The notes beneath the pieces were generated by a model. It did not search any database. It saw only the letters and a list, made by a program, of their open reading frames with translations, and had not been told where the DNA came from. Positions 29,498-38,679 of a DNA stretch of 60,667 nucleotides are shown one piece after another. Origin of the DNA: an uncultured Bacteroidales bacterium (GTDB taxonomy: Bacteria > Bacteroidota > Bacteroidia > Bacteroidales > P3); NCBI GenBank assembly GCA_944321885.1, contig CALUNB010000009.1, forward strand, positions 1 through 60,667. The letters are read 5' to 3'. A program made the translations under genes and the position numbers. The stretch's first letter is position 1; each line of letters opens with the position of its first letter.

Positions 29498-30058
29498 TTA
29501 AAAAAGCAAGCGATCCTCTTCCCCATTCAAGGCCTGGAGGTGGCGAGCCAGGACAAACAGATAGTCCGAAAGACGATTGATATATGTACGAGCCAAGTTT
29601 TCTCGTTCCGATTCGGCGGCGGGAATTCCCTTGAATCCGTCCATGACACGTTCCACCCTGCGGCAGACCGTCCTTGCCAAATGGGCTTGGGCCGCTGCCA
29701 GACACCCACCGGGCAAAATAAAGTTTTTCAAGGGTGGCAAAAGCGCTTGCATCCGGTCGATTTCCAACTCCAATACCCGGACATCCGCCTCAACGAGGAA
29801 ATCGAGGGAAAACTCCTTTCCTGATTCAAAATCAAAGGAGTAAAATCCTCCTATCCGAAACAGCCTGACTTGGATGGAACGCAAAAATTCCTGATCATCA
29901 TCTGTCAAATCCGTCGCCTGCGCTGCCAACACCCCTATCGAGGCATTCAACTCGTCTATCTGCCCGTAAACCTCCACCTGCGGGCTAGACTTCTCCACCC
30001 GCCTTCCCCCTATCAAAGAAGTCGTCCCCTTATCTCCTGTCTTGGTATATATCTTCAT
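29498..30058 (-). CDS. Corrinoid adenosyltransferase, PduO type
   Basis: Cob(I)yrinic acid a,c-diamide/cobalamin adenosyltransferase, which transfers 5'-deoxyadenosine from ATP to cobalt(I). The N-terminal ATP-binding motif YTKTGDKGTTSLIGGRR (residues 4-20), VYGQIDELNASIG, and the C-terminal RTVCRRVERVM and YINRLSDYLFVLAR match the PduO/MMAB family. Start at 30058 (MKIYTKTGDKG) gives 186 residues, the usual length; nine more codons upstream are open but not conserved. No other cobalamin gene lies in the window. Confidence 0.93.
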   Translation of the reverse strand: MKIYTKTGDKGTTSLIGGRRVEKSSPQVEVYGQIDELNASIGVLAAQATDLTDDDQEFLRSIQVRLFRIGGFYSFDFESGKEFSLDFLVEADVRVLELEIDRMQALLPPLKNFILPGGCLAAAQAHLARTVCRRVERVMDGFKGIPAAESERENLARTYINRLSDYLFVLARHLQALNGEEDRLLF

Positions 30059-30140
30059 CTTTTTCCATTTATAGATAACTGACAATCAAAAAACATCTTA
30101 ACCTTAAATCCATTCCCACCTGCGCGCAGACATCGGGACA

Positions 30141-30604
30141 AAACCGCGTTTGCCGGAAAAGCATTCCCCACCATATCGTTCCTCACATTCGAAGTTCTTA
30201 CGGACACACCAGAGAACAGCCCAAACTCAACCGGCAAACGCTTGGTTCCTCCCCGAAGGGGAACCGACCTTGGCAAAAAAGGCGATTCAGACAGACCCTT
30301 GGCGCGGAAAACCAACGGCCAAACCGCGTTTGCCGGAAAGCCGTGGTCATCCATACCGTCCCACACCTCCGAAGTCCTTACGGACACGCCAGAGAACAGC
30401 CCAAACTCAACCGGCAAACGCTTGATTCATCTCCGAAGGGGACCGACCTTGGCAAAAAAGGCGATTCAGACAGGGGGATTGGAAACAAAAAGCCGATGAC
30501 AAAACCGCGTTTGCCGGAAAGCCGTTGTCCTCCACACCGTCCCGCACCTCCGAAGTTCTTACGGACACGCCAGAGAACAACCCGAACCCAACCGGCAAAC
30601 GCTT
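30141..30604. repeat. Three 180-bp repeats with palindromic borders
   Basis: Units at about 30141-30243, 30321-30423 and 30502-30604 are near-identical 103-bp blocks bounded by CGTTTGCCGG and its inverse CCGGCAAACG. The 77-bp spacers between them are also repeats of each other, so the period is about 180 bp. No gene is supported. Too few and too long for a CRISPR array. Confidence 0.8.
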
Positions 30605-30635
30605 GGTTCTAAGCCCTTTTCTTTTTTCTTTTGTC

Positions 30636-30682
30636 AACTTTTCTTTTTTCCTTTTGGGCTTTCAAAAGAAAAAAGAAAAGTT
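30636..30682 (-). terminator. Long AT-rich hairpin after the S9 peptidase gene
   Basis: Arms of about 20 bases (AACTTTTCTTTTTT... with ...AAAAAAGAAAAGTT) pair almost perfectly around a 6-nt loop, starting one base after the peptidase stop codon. The symmetry suggests transcription termination, possibly in both directions. Confidence 0.55.
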
Positions 30683-30683
30683 A

Positions 30684-33368
30684 CTAAAACAACTCCTTCC
30701 ACCACGTTCCATCCCCCTTCAAATACATCTCGAACCACGCCAGAATCGTCTTTTCCCAGTCCACACGCTTGGCGTAGTCCACAATCCCATGGTCCTCGCC
30801 GGCCACCGTCACCATTTCCACCGGACGGCCCAACAAACGCAAAGCCTTGTACATCTGGTAGCTTTCCCCGATAGGAACATTCACGTCGGCAGTCCCGTGC
30901 AAAAGCAACAAAGGCGTATGGATTTTATCGGCATGGAACAAGGGACTTTGTTCCACGAAAATGTCCTTGCGGTTCCAAGGGAAAGAAAACGCATTGGCCG
31001 TCGCCCCATAAAGATAGCCCCAATAACCCTCACCCCAATAGGAAGTGAGCGCACTGATACCCGCATGGGAAATCGCCGCCGCGAACATATCGGTCCGAGT
31101 CTGCAACAACTGGGTCATGAAGCCCCCGTAGGAAGCCCCGATGCAACCTAAACGGGCAGTATCCACAAAAGGATGCGAGGCGCAGAACTGTTTCGTACCC
31201 GAAATGATTTCATCCGCCACGATCTTTCCCCAATCGTTCACATGCTTGGCCGCGAACTCCCGACCATAGCCGATGGCTCCCGAAGGTTGCAAAACCAAAA
31301 CCACGTAACCTGCCGAAGCCCAGACACTTTTGGGATAACGTACCGCAATGGCCTTGGGCGTAGGCGTGGTTCCCCCGTAATAATACACGATGCAAGGATA
31401 TTTCCGGCTCGAATCGAAATCGGGCGGCAAATAATACGTGGCCTCGATGCTGTCGCCCGAAGCATTCAGGAATGCCCAATCATGGTTGCTACCCAAAGAC
31501 ACCCGTTCCATTTCCTCCTGCTGAGGATAAGCCACACAGAAAGTGTTCTTGGCCGCCTTTGCCGAAGCGAACTCGTTCTTGGCCGCGTTCCCCTTGACCA
31601 GATAAGCCCGCGAAGGCTTGTCAACACTGCTGCCCACATATAACAGGGCATTGCCGCAAACATCCATGCCGTTCACCACCTGCACCTGCGCCGGAATCCG
31701 CACGAAACGGTTGTCCGCAAGCCGGTAAGCGAACAGGTTCACCTCATCCCGGTCATCAGCATAAAAATAAATGTATTGACCCGAAGCATCCCACTCCGCA
31801 CGTTGGAAAGAAGGATTGAAATCCCCCGAAATCAAGCGGGCTTCCTTGCTTTCGATATCAAAAAGGAAAGCATTCATATCGAAATCGTTGGGAATGAAGC
31901 AATCCTGGCAAGGCACGGAAACGCCGGGCTGGAAAGGATCGGCGAAAGTCTGCTCCGAACCCAAGACCAGCAACTGGCTCGCATCCGGGCTGAACGAAGC
32001 CCTGCCCGCAAAATAGGTCTGGTACAGCTCTTCCGTCCGGAAGGTCTCCAAGTCCATGCGATACACTTTCTGGAGCGTGTACATCCGCATCGTATCGGCA
32101 TCGTCCGTGGTGGCAAACAAAAGATAACGCCCGTCAGAGGAAATATCCATCAAGTCCGTGGAGTTGAACCCATAGGTGAGCGGAACCCGTGTTCCAGAAC
32201 TCAAATCCAACATTCCCAAGGAAGTACGAGTCCGATAATAGGACCAATGGTCCATGGGGTCAATCATTTTCTTCAAACCGTTTGCCGTGGTCTGTTCACC
32301 CTCGGTAATCTCATTGAGAATCAAGTAACGCCCTTGGGGGTCCCAAGCAAAGCCCGACAAGTTTTCCTTGCTCTCGTACACCAAGGAAGCCGGTCCGCCT
32401 ATTTCCCCGGCATAAATCCGCCAATAGGAACCTTCCCGCTTCATGTAGGCATATTTGTCCACGCCATCGGCAAACGAAAGCCCCGACACGCCGCGCAATT
32501 CCTGCACCGGCTCCGGATAGGTTCCCTCCCGGACATCCGCGCTACGGTAAATCCGGTGTACCGACTCGTATTTCCCTTTTTCCGGGTCGGGTTGGGTGAA
32601 AGTCAGCTTGAAATACTTCCCGCTGGCCGACAAACGGGGAGAGGCCAACACAGTCCCGTCCAAATAATGGTGCAACCCGTAATACTCTTCGATGCCGGTG
32701 CCCAAAGCCAAATCGGCATCGGTCTTGAACTGCAAATCGAAAGTGCTGCCTTGGGTTTCAGGCGTGTACAAAGCCTTGAGGACGAACACATGGTAACCCG
32801 GTTCCAGTTTCAGGACCGCCTTGTGGGGAGCTGGCACGGTGGTATCCTGCGCCTGCATCTGGCTCATGATTTTCTTCCCGTCCATGTAGAGTTCAAAAGC
32901 CGGGGCGAAAGCCAATTCCACCGAGGCCTTGTTGTAGACCGGTGTCCGCAAGGCAAACGAAAGCAACCCCCAAGCGTTCCGATTGGTATCGGTGGCGAAA
33001 TCACAGTCCAAAACCGTTTCCTTACCGGTTTCTTTCCAAGTATATTCCTTGCCCTGCCATTCCAACTTGTCGCCTGCGTCCACACGCCAGAACGGGTCCA
33101 ACTCCCGCTCAAAGAACGGATAGCCAAACAAAACCTCGTTGCCGAACGCCTTGCCGTCTATCGTCTCCGTGTTCCGGAACGCGGGCAAGCCGAAAGACAA
33201 GGGGCCGATTTGCAAATATTGCTCCAAGCGGTATTCCTTTTGCGTTGCCGGAACTTCGGACGCTTCCGTTACCGCCAATGTCCCCGCCTGCAAGCTTGCA
33301 GACGGCGTCACGGCCATGCTGCCTGCCAAAACCAAGGCCAGGCAGAATCCTTTTTTGCTTAATTTCAT
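30684..33368 (-). CDS. S9 family (prolyl oligopeptidase-type) secreted peptidase
   Basis: A secreted serine peptidase that should cleave short peptides, often after proline. Start at 33368 gives 894 residues with a signal peptide (cleavage near residue 27). The middle is a beta-propeller (about 250-620) and the C-terminal third an alpha/beta-hydrolase domain with the catalytic Ser746 in GASYGGF, Asp828 in ADVNVP and His860 in EDHGI. This order and spacing match the prolyl oligopeptidase family. An upstream extension of the frame to 33509 is not conserved. It follows the phosphofructokinase gene, possibly behind a hairpin at 33389-33427. Confidence 0.92.
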   Translation of the reverse strand: MKLSKKGFCLALVLAGSMAVTPSASLQAGTLAVTEASEVPATQKEYRLEQYLQIGPLSFGLPAFRNTETIDGKAFGNEVLFGYPFFERELDPFWRVDAGDKLEWQGKEYTWKETGKETVLDCDFATDTNRNAWGLLSFALRTPVYNKASVELAFAPAFELYMDGKKIMSQMQAQDTTVPAPHKAVLKLEPGYHVFVLKALYTPETQGSTFDLQFKTDADLALGTGIEEYYGLHHYLDGTVLASPRLSASGKYFKLTFTQPDPEKGKYESVHRIYRSADVREGTYPEPVQELRGVSGLSFADGVDKYAYMKREGSYWRIYAGEIGGPASLVYESKENLSGFAWDPQGRYLILNEITEGEQTTANGLKKMIDPMDHWSYYRTRTSLGMLDLSSGTRVPLTYGFNSTDLMDISSDGRYLLFATTDDADTMRMYTLQKVYRMDLETFRTEELYQTYFAGRASFSPDASQLLVLGSEQTFADPFQPGVSVPCQDCFIPNDFDMNAFLFDIESKEARLISGDFNPSFQRAEWDASGQYIYFYADDRDEVNLFAYRLADNRFVRIPAQVQVVNGMDVCGNALLYVGSSVDKPSRAYLVKGNAAKNEFASAKAAKNTFCVAYPQQEEMERVSLGSNHDWAFLNASGDSIEATYYLPPDFDSSRKYPCIVYYYGGTTPTPKAIAVRYPKSVWASAGYVVLVLQPSGAIGYGREFAAKHVNDWGKIVADEIISGTKQFCASHPFVDTARLGCIGASYGGFMTQLLQTRTDMFAAAISHAGISALTSYWGEGYWGYLYGATANAFSFPWNRKDIFVEQSPLFHADKIHTPLLLLHGTADVNVPIGESYQMYKALRLLGRPVEMVTVAGEDHGIVDYAKRVDWEKTILAWFEMYLKGDGTWWKELF

Positions 33369-33388
33369 TCTTTTCTTTTTTATGTTAG

Positions 33389-33427
33389 AAGCCATTGGAA
33401 GGCGGTATTGGCGCTTCCCAATGGCTT
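33389..33427 (-). terminator. Hairpin after the phosphofructokinase gene
   Basis: AAGCCATTGG and CCAATGGCTT pair, extended by a GCG/CGC step, in the 103-bp gap between the phosphofructokinase and peptidase genes. No T-run follows on the minus strand, so it may be a weak terminator or an mRNA-stabilising stem. Confidence 0.4.
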
Positions 33428-33471
33428 TCCTCCTGTCCGCCGAAAGGACAAACAACTTTTCCCTATTCCCT

Positions 33472-34707
33472 TTACTCCTGCGGCAACACCACCGGAAAAT
33501 CATAATCAAAGCGCATGATTTTCATCGGTTCCATCACATGGCTCAAGAAATCGCGGTAGGCATCGGTCACATTGAAAGTGTTCTTGTCGTAATAAACATC
33601 CGGGAGAGGGATGTTTCCGATGGAACCCATGTCAATCGAGGATGTGTTGAATTCTTCCAGTTCATCATAATGAACCACCTTGTTCAAGACCGGCATCTGG
33701 CCGTAGGCCTGACGGAGCAGCAAGTCCACTACCTTGTCGGCCAAGGTCGAGGTAAGACGGCGGTCGTACTCGCGGCATTCCCCCGAACGGGCAAAATAAC
33801 CGCTAATCTGGGCGCGGGCATCCAAGCCCAACTTGCGGGAAATCTCATTGGCGACCACCCCGCTCACACCACCGAAACGGGCATGCCCGTACTCGTCCTT
33901 TTCCGAGCTGGCATACACCACGTCCACCTTCCCGGTCTCATCGTCATACCAACGGATTCCTTCCGAAACGGCAATCACCAAGCAACGTTTGCGATTGCGC
34001 ATATAGAGTTCCTTGACCCTTTCAAAGAAGAATTCCTTGCGTTCCGCCGTCATCGGGCATTCGGGAATCAAAATCATGTCGGCGCCCCCGTGTGTGGCCG
34101 TGGCGGTCAACCAACCGGCATCACGCCCCATCACTTCCAAGACCATGACGCGGTTATGCGATTCGGTCGTGGTCCGCAACATATTGGTCAAACGGGCTAC
34201 CGTACGGGCCGCCGAGGGGAAGCCCGGGCAAATGACCGCTTCAATGTCCTTACCCTCGTAACGATGCATCGTCCGGGTCCGCAAATCGTTGTCTATCGTT
34301 TTCGGGAAACCGATAACCGGAATACCTTGGGTTTCATACAATTTCTTGGCGGCGCCATTGGTGTCGTCCCCCCCGATGGTCACCAAGACATCAATCTTAT
34401 AGCGTTCCAGGTTCCGCAAAATCTGTTGGACCCGGTCTTCCCCTTCCTTAGGCGAAAAGGGGTTGGTCCGGCTCGAACTCAAAGCCGTCCCGCCATACAG
34501 CCCATTATAAGGCTGGCAGGTCAAATCCACCACTTGACCGTCGCCCAATAGCCCTTTCCAGCCCTGCCGGATACCATAGACCTTGTAACCGAGAATCGAA
34601 GCCCGGTTCCTGACACTTTCAATACTGGAGTTGATGGCTGGCGTGTCCCCGCCGCCCGACAAGATAGCCAATGTCTTGCCATAAAAGAGTTTATGATCCA
34701 ATCCCAT
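33472..34707 (-). CDS. 6-phosphofructokinase, pyrophosphate-type signature
   Basis: Phosphorylates fructose 6-phosphate in glycolysis. The 411-residue product shows SGGGDTPAINSSI (about 17-29), IGGDDTNG with Asp115, and PKTIDND with Lys136. The Asp after GGD and the Lys before TIDND are the residues that mark PPi-dependent enzymes; ATP enzymes have Gly at both places. I therefore expect pyrophosphate as donor, with reversible activity. Start at 34707 (MGLDHKLF) is preferred; the open frame continues upstream without conservation. Confidence 0.9.
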   Translation of the reverse strand: MGLDHKLFYGKTLAILSGGGDTPAINSSIESVRNRASILGYKVYGIRQGWKGLLGDGQVVDLTCQPYNGLYGGTALSSSRTNPFSPKEGEDRVQQILRNLERYKIDVLVTIGGDDTNGAAKKLYETQGIPVIGFPKTIDNDLRTRTMHRYEGKDIEAVICPGFPSAARTVARLTNMLRTTTESHNRVMVLEVMGRDAGWLTATATHGGADMILIPECPMTAERKEFFFERVKELYMRNRKRCLVIAVSEGIRWYDDETGKVDVVYASSEKDEYGHARFGGVSGVVANEISRKLGLDARAQISGYFARSGECREYDRRLTSTLADKVVDLLLRQAYGQMPVLNKVVHYDELEEFNTSSIDMGSIGNIPLPDVYYDKNTFNVTDAYRDFLSHVMEPMKIMRFDYDFPVVLPQE

Positions 34708-34888
34708 GATATGATGTTTTATATGTTTTACAGATATTTTCCTCGAACCCGAAGCGGAAGATCCGCCCAACGAGCCGGCACAACGGTTCCGGGTGGAGCA
34801 AAAGGCGCTTTCTGTTCGAGATTTGCCCGGAAGAAGAGCCACCACCGAGCCGCCACAAGGTCTCCGGGAGCGTCTCCGGTGGTTTCTA

Positions 34889-35701
34889 CTACCATTCCAC
34901 CGATTCCAGGTATGCCGTCACGAAAGCCGTTGTAGTCTGCGGTGCCTCGTACATGCCCATGTGCCCTATCGGTAACATCAGCACATGCGAGGATTGCGGC
35001 ATCAAGGCCTGCACCGCCAGCTGGCTCAGGTTCGCCCGGACATCCCGTTTGCCGATGATAAAGAGGAAAGGTACCGGCAATTCGTAAATCCCCAAACGGC
35101 TTTGGCGGTCCATCATGCCGCGCTGGGCCGCCGCAATGGCTTCCGGCTTCATTCCTTTGGCAGAAGCCTCCAAGGCTTGGAGGGCTTCCGGATACTTGAC
35201 CGCGGTCCCGGGTGCGAACAAATCGGCCATCGAGTCCCCGATGAAATAGGTCTTCCCGGCTTCGAGCAAGGTTATCATCCTTTGGCGGTTTTCCCTAGCC
35301 TCCGGGGTATCGGCCTGGGCCGTGGAGTGGAACAGGCCCAATCCCGACACATATTCGGGATAAGCCTGGGCGAACTCGCAAGCCACGTAGCCTCCCATCG
35401 AATGCCCGATGACCACCGCTTTCTTGATTCCTTCGGCATCGAACACGGCTTTGACCAAATCGGCTTGCAAGACCATGCTATGCACAGGGCCGAAACTGTC
35501 CGTTTTCCCGTGACCTGCCAAATCGATGCAAATCACGCAATAACCTTGCTGGCAAAGATGGCGGGAAAGCGGCTCCCAAACAAAACAGGCTTCCATGAAG
35601 CCGTGCAACAGGACCACCGGCTTCAAATCGCCCCGGTGCAAGCAGTCTACCGAATAGTGTATGGTACGGTCGTTTTGGTCAACGATATACTTGTCTGTCA
35701 T
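34889..35701 (-). CDS. Alpha/beta hydrolase
   Basis: A 270-residue single-domain alpha/beta hydrolase with no signal peptide. It has the oxyanion motif LLHGF (about 31-35), nucleophile Ser101 in GHSMGGY and catalytic His246 in IGHMGMYE; the acid is probably the Asp in IIGKRD. Substrate cannot be inferred. It is a single gene, 181 bp upstream of the phosphofructokinase on the same strand. Confidence 0.9.
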   Translation of the reverse strand: MTDKYIVDQNDRTIHYSVDCLHRGDLKPVVLLHGFMEACFVWEPLSRHLCQQGYCVICIDLAGHGKTDSFGPVHSMVLQADLVKAVFDAEGIKKAVVIGHSMGGYVACEFAQAYPEYVSGLGLFHSTAQADTPEARENRQRMITLLEAGKTYFIGDSMADLFAPGTAVKYPEALQALEASAKGMKPEAIAAAQRGMMDRQSRLGIYELPVPFLFIIGKRDVRANLSQLAVQALMPQSSHVLMLPIGHMGMYEAPQTTTAFVTAYLESVEW

Positions 35702-35789
35702 GATTTTAAATTTATCGGGAAGCGAACCGGCAACAGATTTTCATGCCCAGCCTCAACACAACACACCGGTCTCCCCTTCCCGTTTGAGC

Positions 35790-35997
35790 CCTCAAAGATA
35801 GCGAAAGGTGAGTGCAGAGACAAATGGAAACGCAGTTTCCAATTTGGCTATGCCGAACCGCATCCTATCTTCGCTGCGAAGCAGCAACGATAGCCAAAGT
35901 CGAGGGCAGAGACAAACCCCCGATTAAGCCGAGCGCCATGGCAAGCGGTTTTCCTCGCTTGCATATGGCCGAGGTAAAGCAGGTCCGGCGAAGCCAC
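35790..35997. repeat. Dispersed R1/R2 repeat, single copy
   Basis: The left part (35790-35916) resembles R1 (gatagcgaaa..., cgatagccaaagtcgag). The right part (35917-35997) is one R2 unit, with GCCATGGCAAGC and GCTTGCATATGGC arms preserved around a loop that differs from the copies at 153-395. Nothing in this gap between the hydrolase and AAA ATPase genes is coding. Confidence 0.75.
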
Positions 35998-36014
35998 CCG
36001 AACGAAGTCCGGGT

Positions 36015-37232
36015 TCAATACAAACATCCGAAAAGCCACAAAGGTATCCTGTTGCCATTCCCGATTTCCACGTTGTCAATGGCGAGATAACTATCGGGAA
36101 GGTCGGCAATCTGGTCAAAGGTCTTTTGCGCCCCCCCCACTTCGAAAAGGTACCTCCCATTGGCAAGAAAGTCGCCTTGCTTAGGCATCAACAAGCTCGC
36201 CACTGCCCCGACCTGGTTGGCAAAAAAAGTTTCACGCCGTGTCCCCGTGGATACTTTGCTCCCAAGGGCGTTCATCAAATTCGTATTGTCAAGGTAAATT
36301 TTCTTCGGTCCCGTCAAATGTTTGTAGTCCTTTTCCTTATCTGTCAACAGATTCAACAAGGCAGCCCTATCCAGCCAATAAAGCATCTTCAATGTCTGGT
36401 CCCGGGTCGACTCCAAACTGGCAGAAAGCTTGTTTATATTCGGTTCCAAAGGGACATTTTCCGCCACCACCATCAACAGTTTCTTGATTTTCTGACGTGT
36501 AGCATAGGTTATCGTCTCCTCTACGGCTGGGATGTCGCTATCCATGACCAATTGTGCAACCTCAGCGATACGCATCAAATAATCCTTTCCTGCTTCCTTA
36601 TAGTAAGGATAATAACCCCCGTCAAGGTACTTCTCGAAATATTTCAACACCTTTATCCGGGAAACCACATCCATGGCATAATTCGTATGCTTCCGGAACA
36701 CATCTTCCAACGTCAACGGGGGCAATTCGAGGATTCCTTCGTATTCGAGATACTCCCGGAAAGACAAACCGTGCAACGTATGCAAAGATTGGCGACGGGA
36801 AAGGTCTCCCTTTGAATTGTCAATCGCCAACATCACGGAACCCGTGTAGACGATACTCAAACCGGGATAATTGTCATATATGTTTTTGATGAAGGTACTC
36901 CAGTTGCCATATTTGTGAACCTCATCAAAAAAGATGTGCATTACACCATGCGTGTAAAGGAATTCCACAAGGTCTTCAGCACGGTGGTTCTGAAACCAGA
37001 GGTTATCGAGCGAAACATAGAAAGCATCGTCTATGTTCTCAAAGGTTTCTTTGATATGTTGCAGTAACAGCGTCGTCTTTCCGACCCCCCGGGCTCCTTT
37101 GATGCCCAAAAGCCGCACCCCCCAGTCTATTTGCCCATGCAAATACCTTTTGAACCTCAAATCCGTAGCTGCCAGCCTCCTATGATATGTATTCAATAAA
37201 GGTTGAATATCCGTGTAATCCATAATACTCAA
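36015..37232 (-). CDS. AAA ATPase with DUF4143-like C-terminal region
   Basis: A 405-residue ATPase of the large group annotated as ATP-binding protein, AAA_14/DUF4143. Walker A is GARGVGKTT (residues 46-54) and Walker B HIFFDEVHKYGNW (about 93-105); a sensor-like TGSVML follows. The C-terminal half has the ENVPLEPNINKLSASLE...LYWLDRAALLNLL segment of this group. Such genes are common, mobile and of unclear role in Bacteroidales. Starts at 37232 or 37223 are both possible. Its stop lies only 18 bp from the R2 repeat. Confidence 0.88.
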   Translation of the reverse strand: MSIMDYTDIQPLLNTYHRRLAATDLRFKRYLHGQIDWGVRLLGIKGARGVGKTTLLLQHIKETFENIDDAFYVSLDNLWFQNHRAEDLVEFLYTHGVMHIFFDEVHKYGNWSTFIKNIYDNYPGLSIVYTGSVMLAIDNSKGDLSRRQSLHTLHGLSFREYLEYEGILELPPLTLEDVFRKHTNYAMDVVSRIKVLKYFEKYLDGGYYPYYKEAGKDYLMRIAEVAQLVMDSDIPAVEETITYATRQKIKKLLMVVAENVPLEPNINKLSASLESTRDQTLKMLYWLDRAALLNLLTDKEKDYKHLTGPKKIYLDNTNLMNALGSKVSTGTRRETFFANQVGAVASLLMPKQGDFLANGRYLFEVGGAQKTFDQIADLPDSYLAIDNVEIGNGNRIPLWLFGCLY

Positions 37233-37260
37233 ACTGTTTCATCCAGATTGCGAATATACA

Positions 37261-37316
37261 AAAACACTTTTGCAAAAGCGACTTTTTACAGAAAAAACAC
37301 TTTTCCAAAAGCGACT
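37261..37316. repeat. Two 23-bp direct repeats upstream of the AAA ATPase gene
   Basis: Units at 37261-37283 and 37294-37316 (AAAACACTTTT-S-CAAAAGCGACT) differ at one base and are 33 bp apart; a weaker third match lies near 37343. Each contains the palindrome CTTTTGCAAAAG or close to it. Position 30-90 bp ahead of the ATPase start suggests operator sites. Confidence 0.45.
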
Positions 37317-37376
37317 CTTTGCATCAAGGCCTCCACCATAATTCTACACTTTTCCATGAAAAATCGCTTCCAAATC

Positions 37377-38046
37377 CTACACTTTTTCAAAAATCCGCTT
37401 TGAACGCCCAAACTCCATGCACCGAAGGATATATTCCCTTTGTTGCGGAGGAATCCGGTTATCGGAATCCAAAGACTTGAACCAGCGGACGAAACCGGGA
37501 GAAGTGTATCGGAAATATTCTTCCAAGGAACGTATCTCCGCCAAGAAAAAGTTATAAGGCGACACCCGTAAGGGCGCGACAAAAACGGAATCCCCGTGGA
37601 AGAACCAGCCCCCCTCCGTTTCCACGACCATCACCTGCCGGACCGTCCCGTCCGGTAAAGTAACCCGGTTCGAACTGGCTTGCCATAGCCAAGGGACTGC
37701 TTCCTGTTTTCTGCCAAAGCTTTCCGTCCCGGCATTATTTTCCTCCGAGGAATCGGCATAAAAGACCAACACCGGGCTGAAAAGGAACTTCGGCTGATAT
37801 TGTGCCTTTTGCCAATGAATATTGGCAGAAGCATAGGCCAAGAAAGAAAAGCCGGACTTGTATTTTTGCAAGGAATCCTCAAACCGGAGTACTTCGGAAA
37901 GCTTCGGGATTTTAGACCAAACATGGAATTCCCTCGGAATCCCCTTGGCATCTTCAGGAAGCGGTTCAGGCAAAACCACCTTGACATCGTTCCAACAAGA
38001 AAGAAAACTTTCTTCGCTCAAATAAGGCAAGGTATCGGACACAGGG
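37377..38046 (-). pseudogene. 5'-truncated member of the secreted-protein family
   Basis: The 221 residues readable from GTG 38042 align with the C-terminal two thirds of the proteins at 39744-45952: TSPGFVRWFKSLDSDNRIPPQQR corresponds to YPSFARYFNRFDNSRCIPKEIR, and the preceding WFFHGDSVFVAPL to LKDGVIYTGV. The signal peptide and about 80 N-terminal residues are missing; the homology stops at about 38046, where the AbiEii-like sequence begins. It is probably not expressed or secreted as such. Confidence 0.7.
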
Positions 38047-38679
38047 GAATGTCTTCTCTGCCAAGGCTGTAGGTATCATAACCTGCTTAACTGTCGTGCT
38101 GATAGATAATACATCTTCTAAAACGCTTGTTACCGTTGCTTCTGCCATAGATTCAAGCAAGGAACGAGCTCCAACTTCCAGCTTCACCTCTGAAGGTAAA
38201 TAAGATAAGTCTTCATCGAAAAGCGACTTATAGCGAACGTGTACCACTCTTGGCTCCGGGTATGTCTCATCACCTTCACCGTCAGAATCTGCTTCTATTT
38301 GAAGCCATTTTTCCATGCTTGCTTCTGAAACAACCTCTTGCAATAAATGGCAAAATTCATCACGTACAAAAATGGACGAAGCCTTACGTAGCCGCTTGAT
38401 TTGCTTTTTCGTCAAGTCTCCCTCAAATCCCCAAATGGAAGGGTCAATAGACAAGTCTATGTCTTCGGAGAATCGGCGTATCACTTTCCACACTTCGCTA
38501 AGCGATGTACCTCCTTTGAATACAAGACGGTTTGCTATGGGTAATGAAAACACTGTTTGTAGAACCACAGTTACCCATAAATCCTTTTCTACGGCTTGTA
38601 CCGGCAAACCTGTCTTATTGGCAACTTGGGTAAGCACCATTTGCTGTTGCTCCTTGGATAGTTGGAAATAATTATTCAT
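38047..38679 (-). pseudogene. AbiEii-like nucleotidyltransferase toxin, 3'-truncated
   Basis: AbiEii toxins are nucleotidyltransferases that block translation. The N-terminal 210 residues are intact, including the nucleotidyltransferase core GGTSLSEVWKVIRRFSEDIDLSID (about 55-78). After PTALAEKTF the usual C-terminal domain is replaced by 26 unrelated residues, which come from reading into the truncated gene next door, ending at 37966. The usual family length is near 280-340. The start overlaps the antitoxin gene by 8 bp, as in AbiE operons. Whether the shortened protein keeps activity is unknown. Confidence 0.75.

Noticed and set aside
30141..30604. CRISPR array
   Set aside because: Only three units of about 180 bp, spacers that are themselves repeats, and no cas gene nearby.
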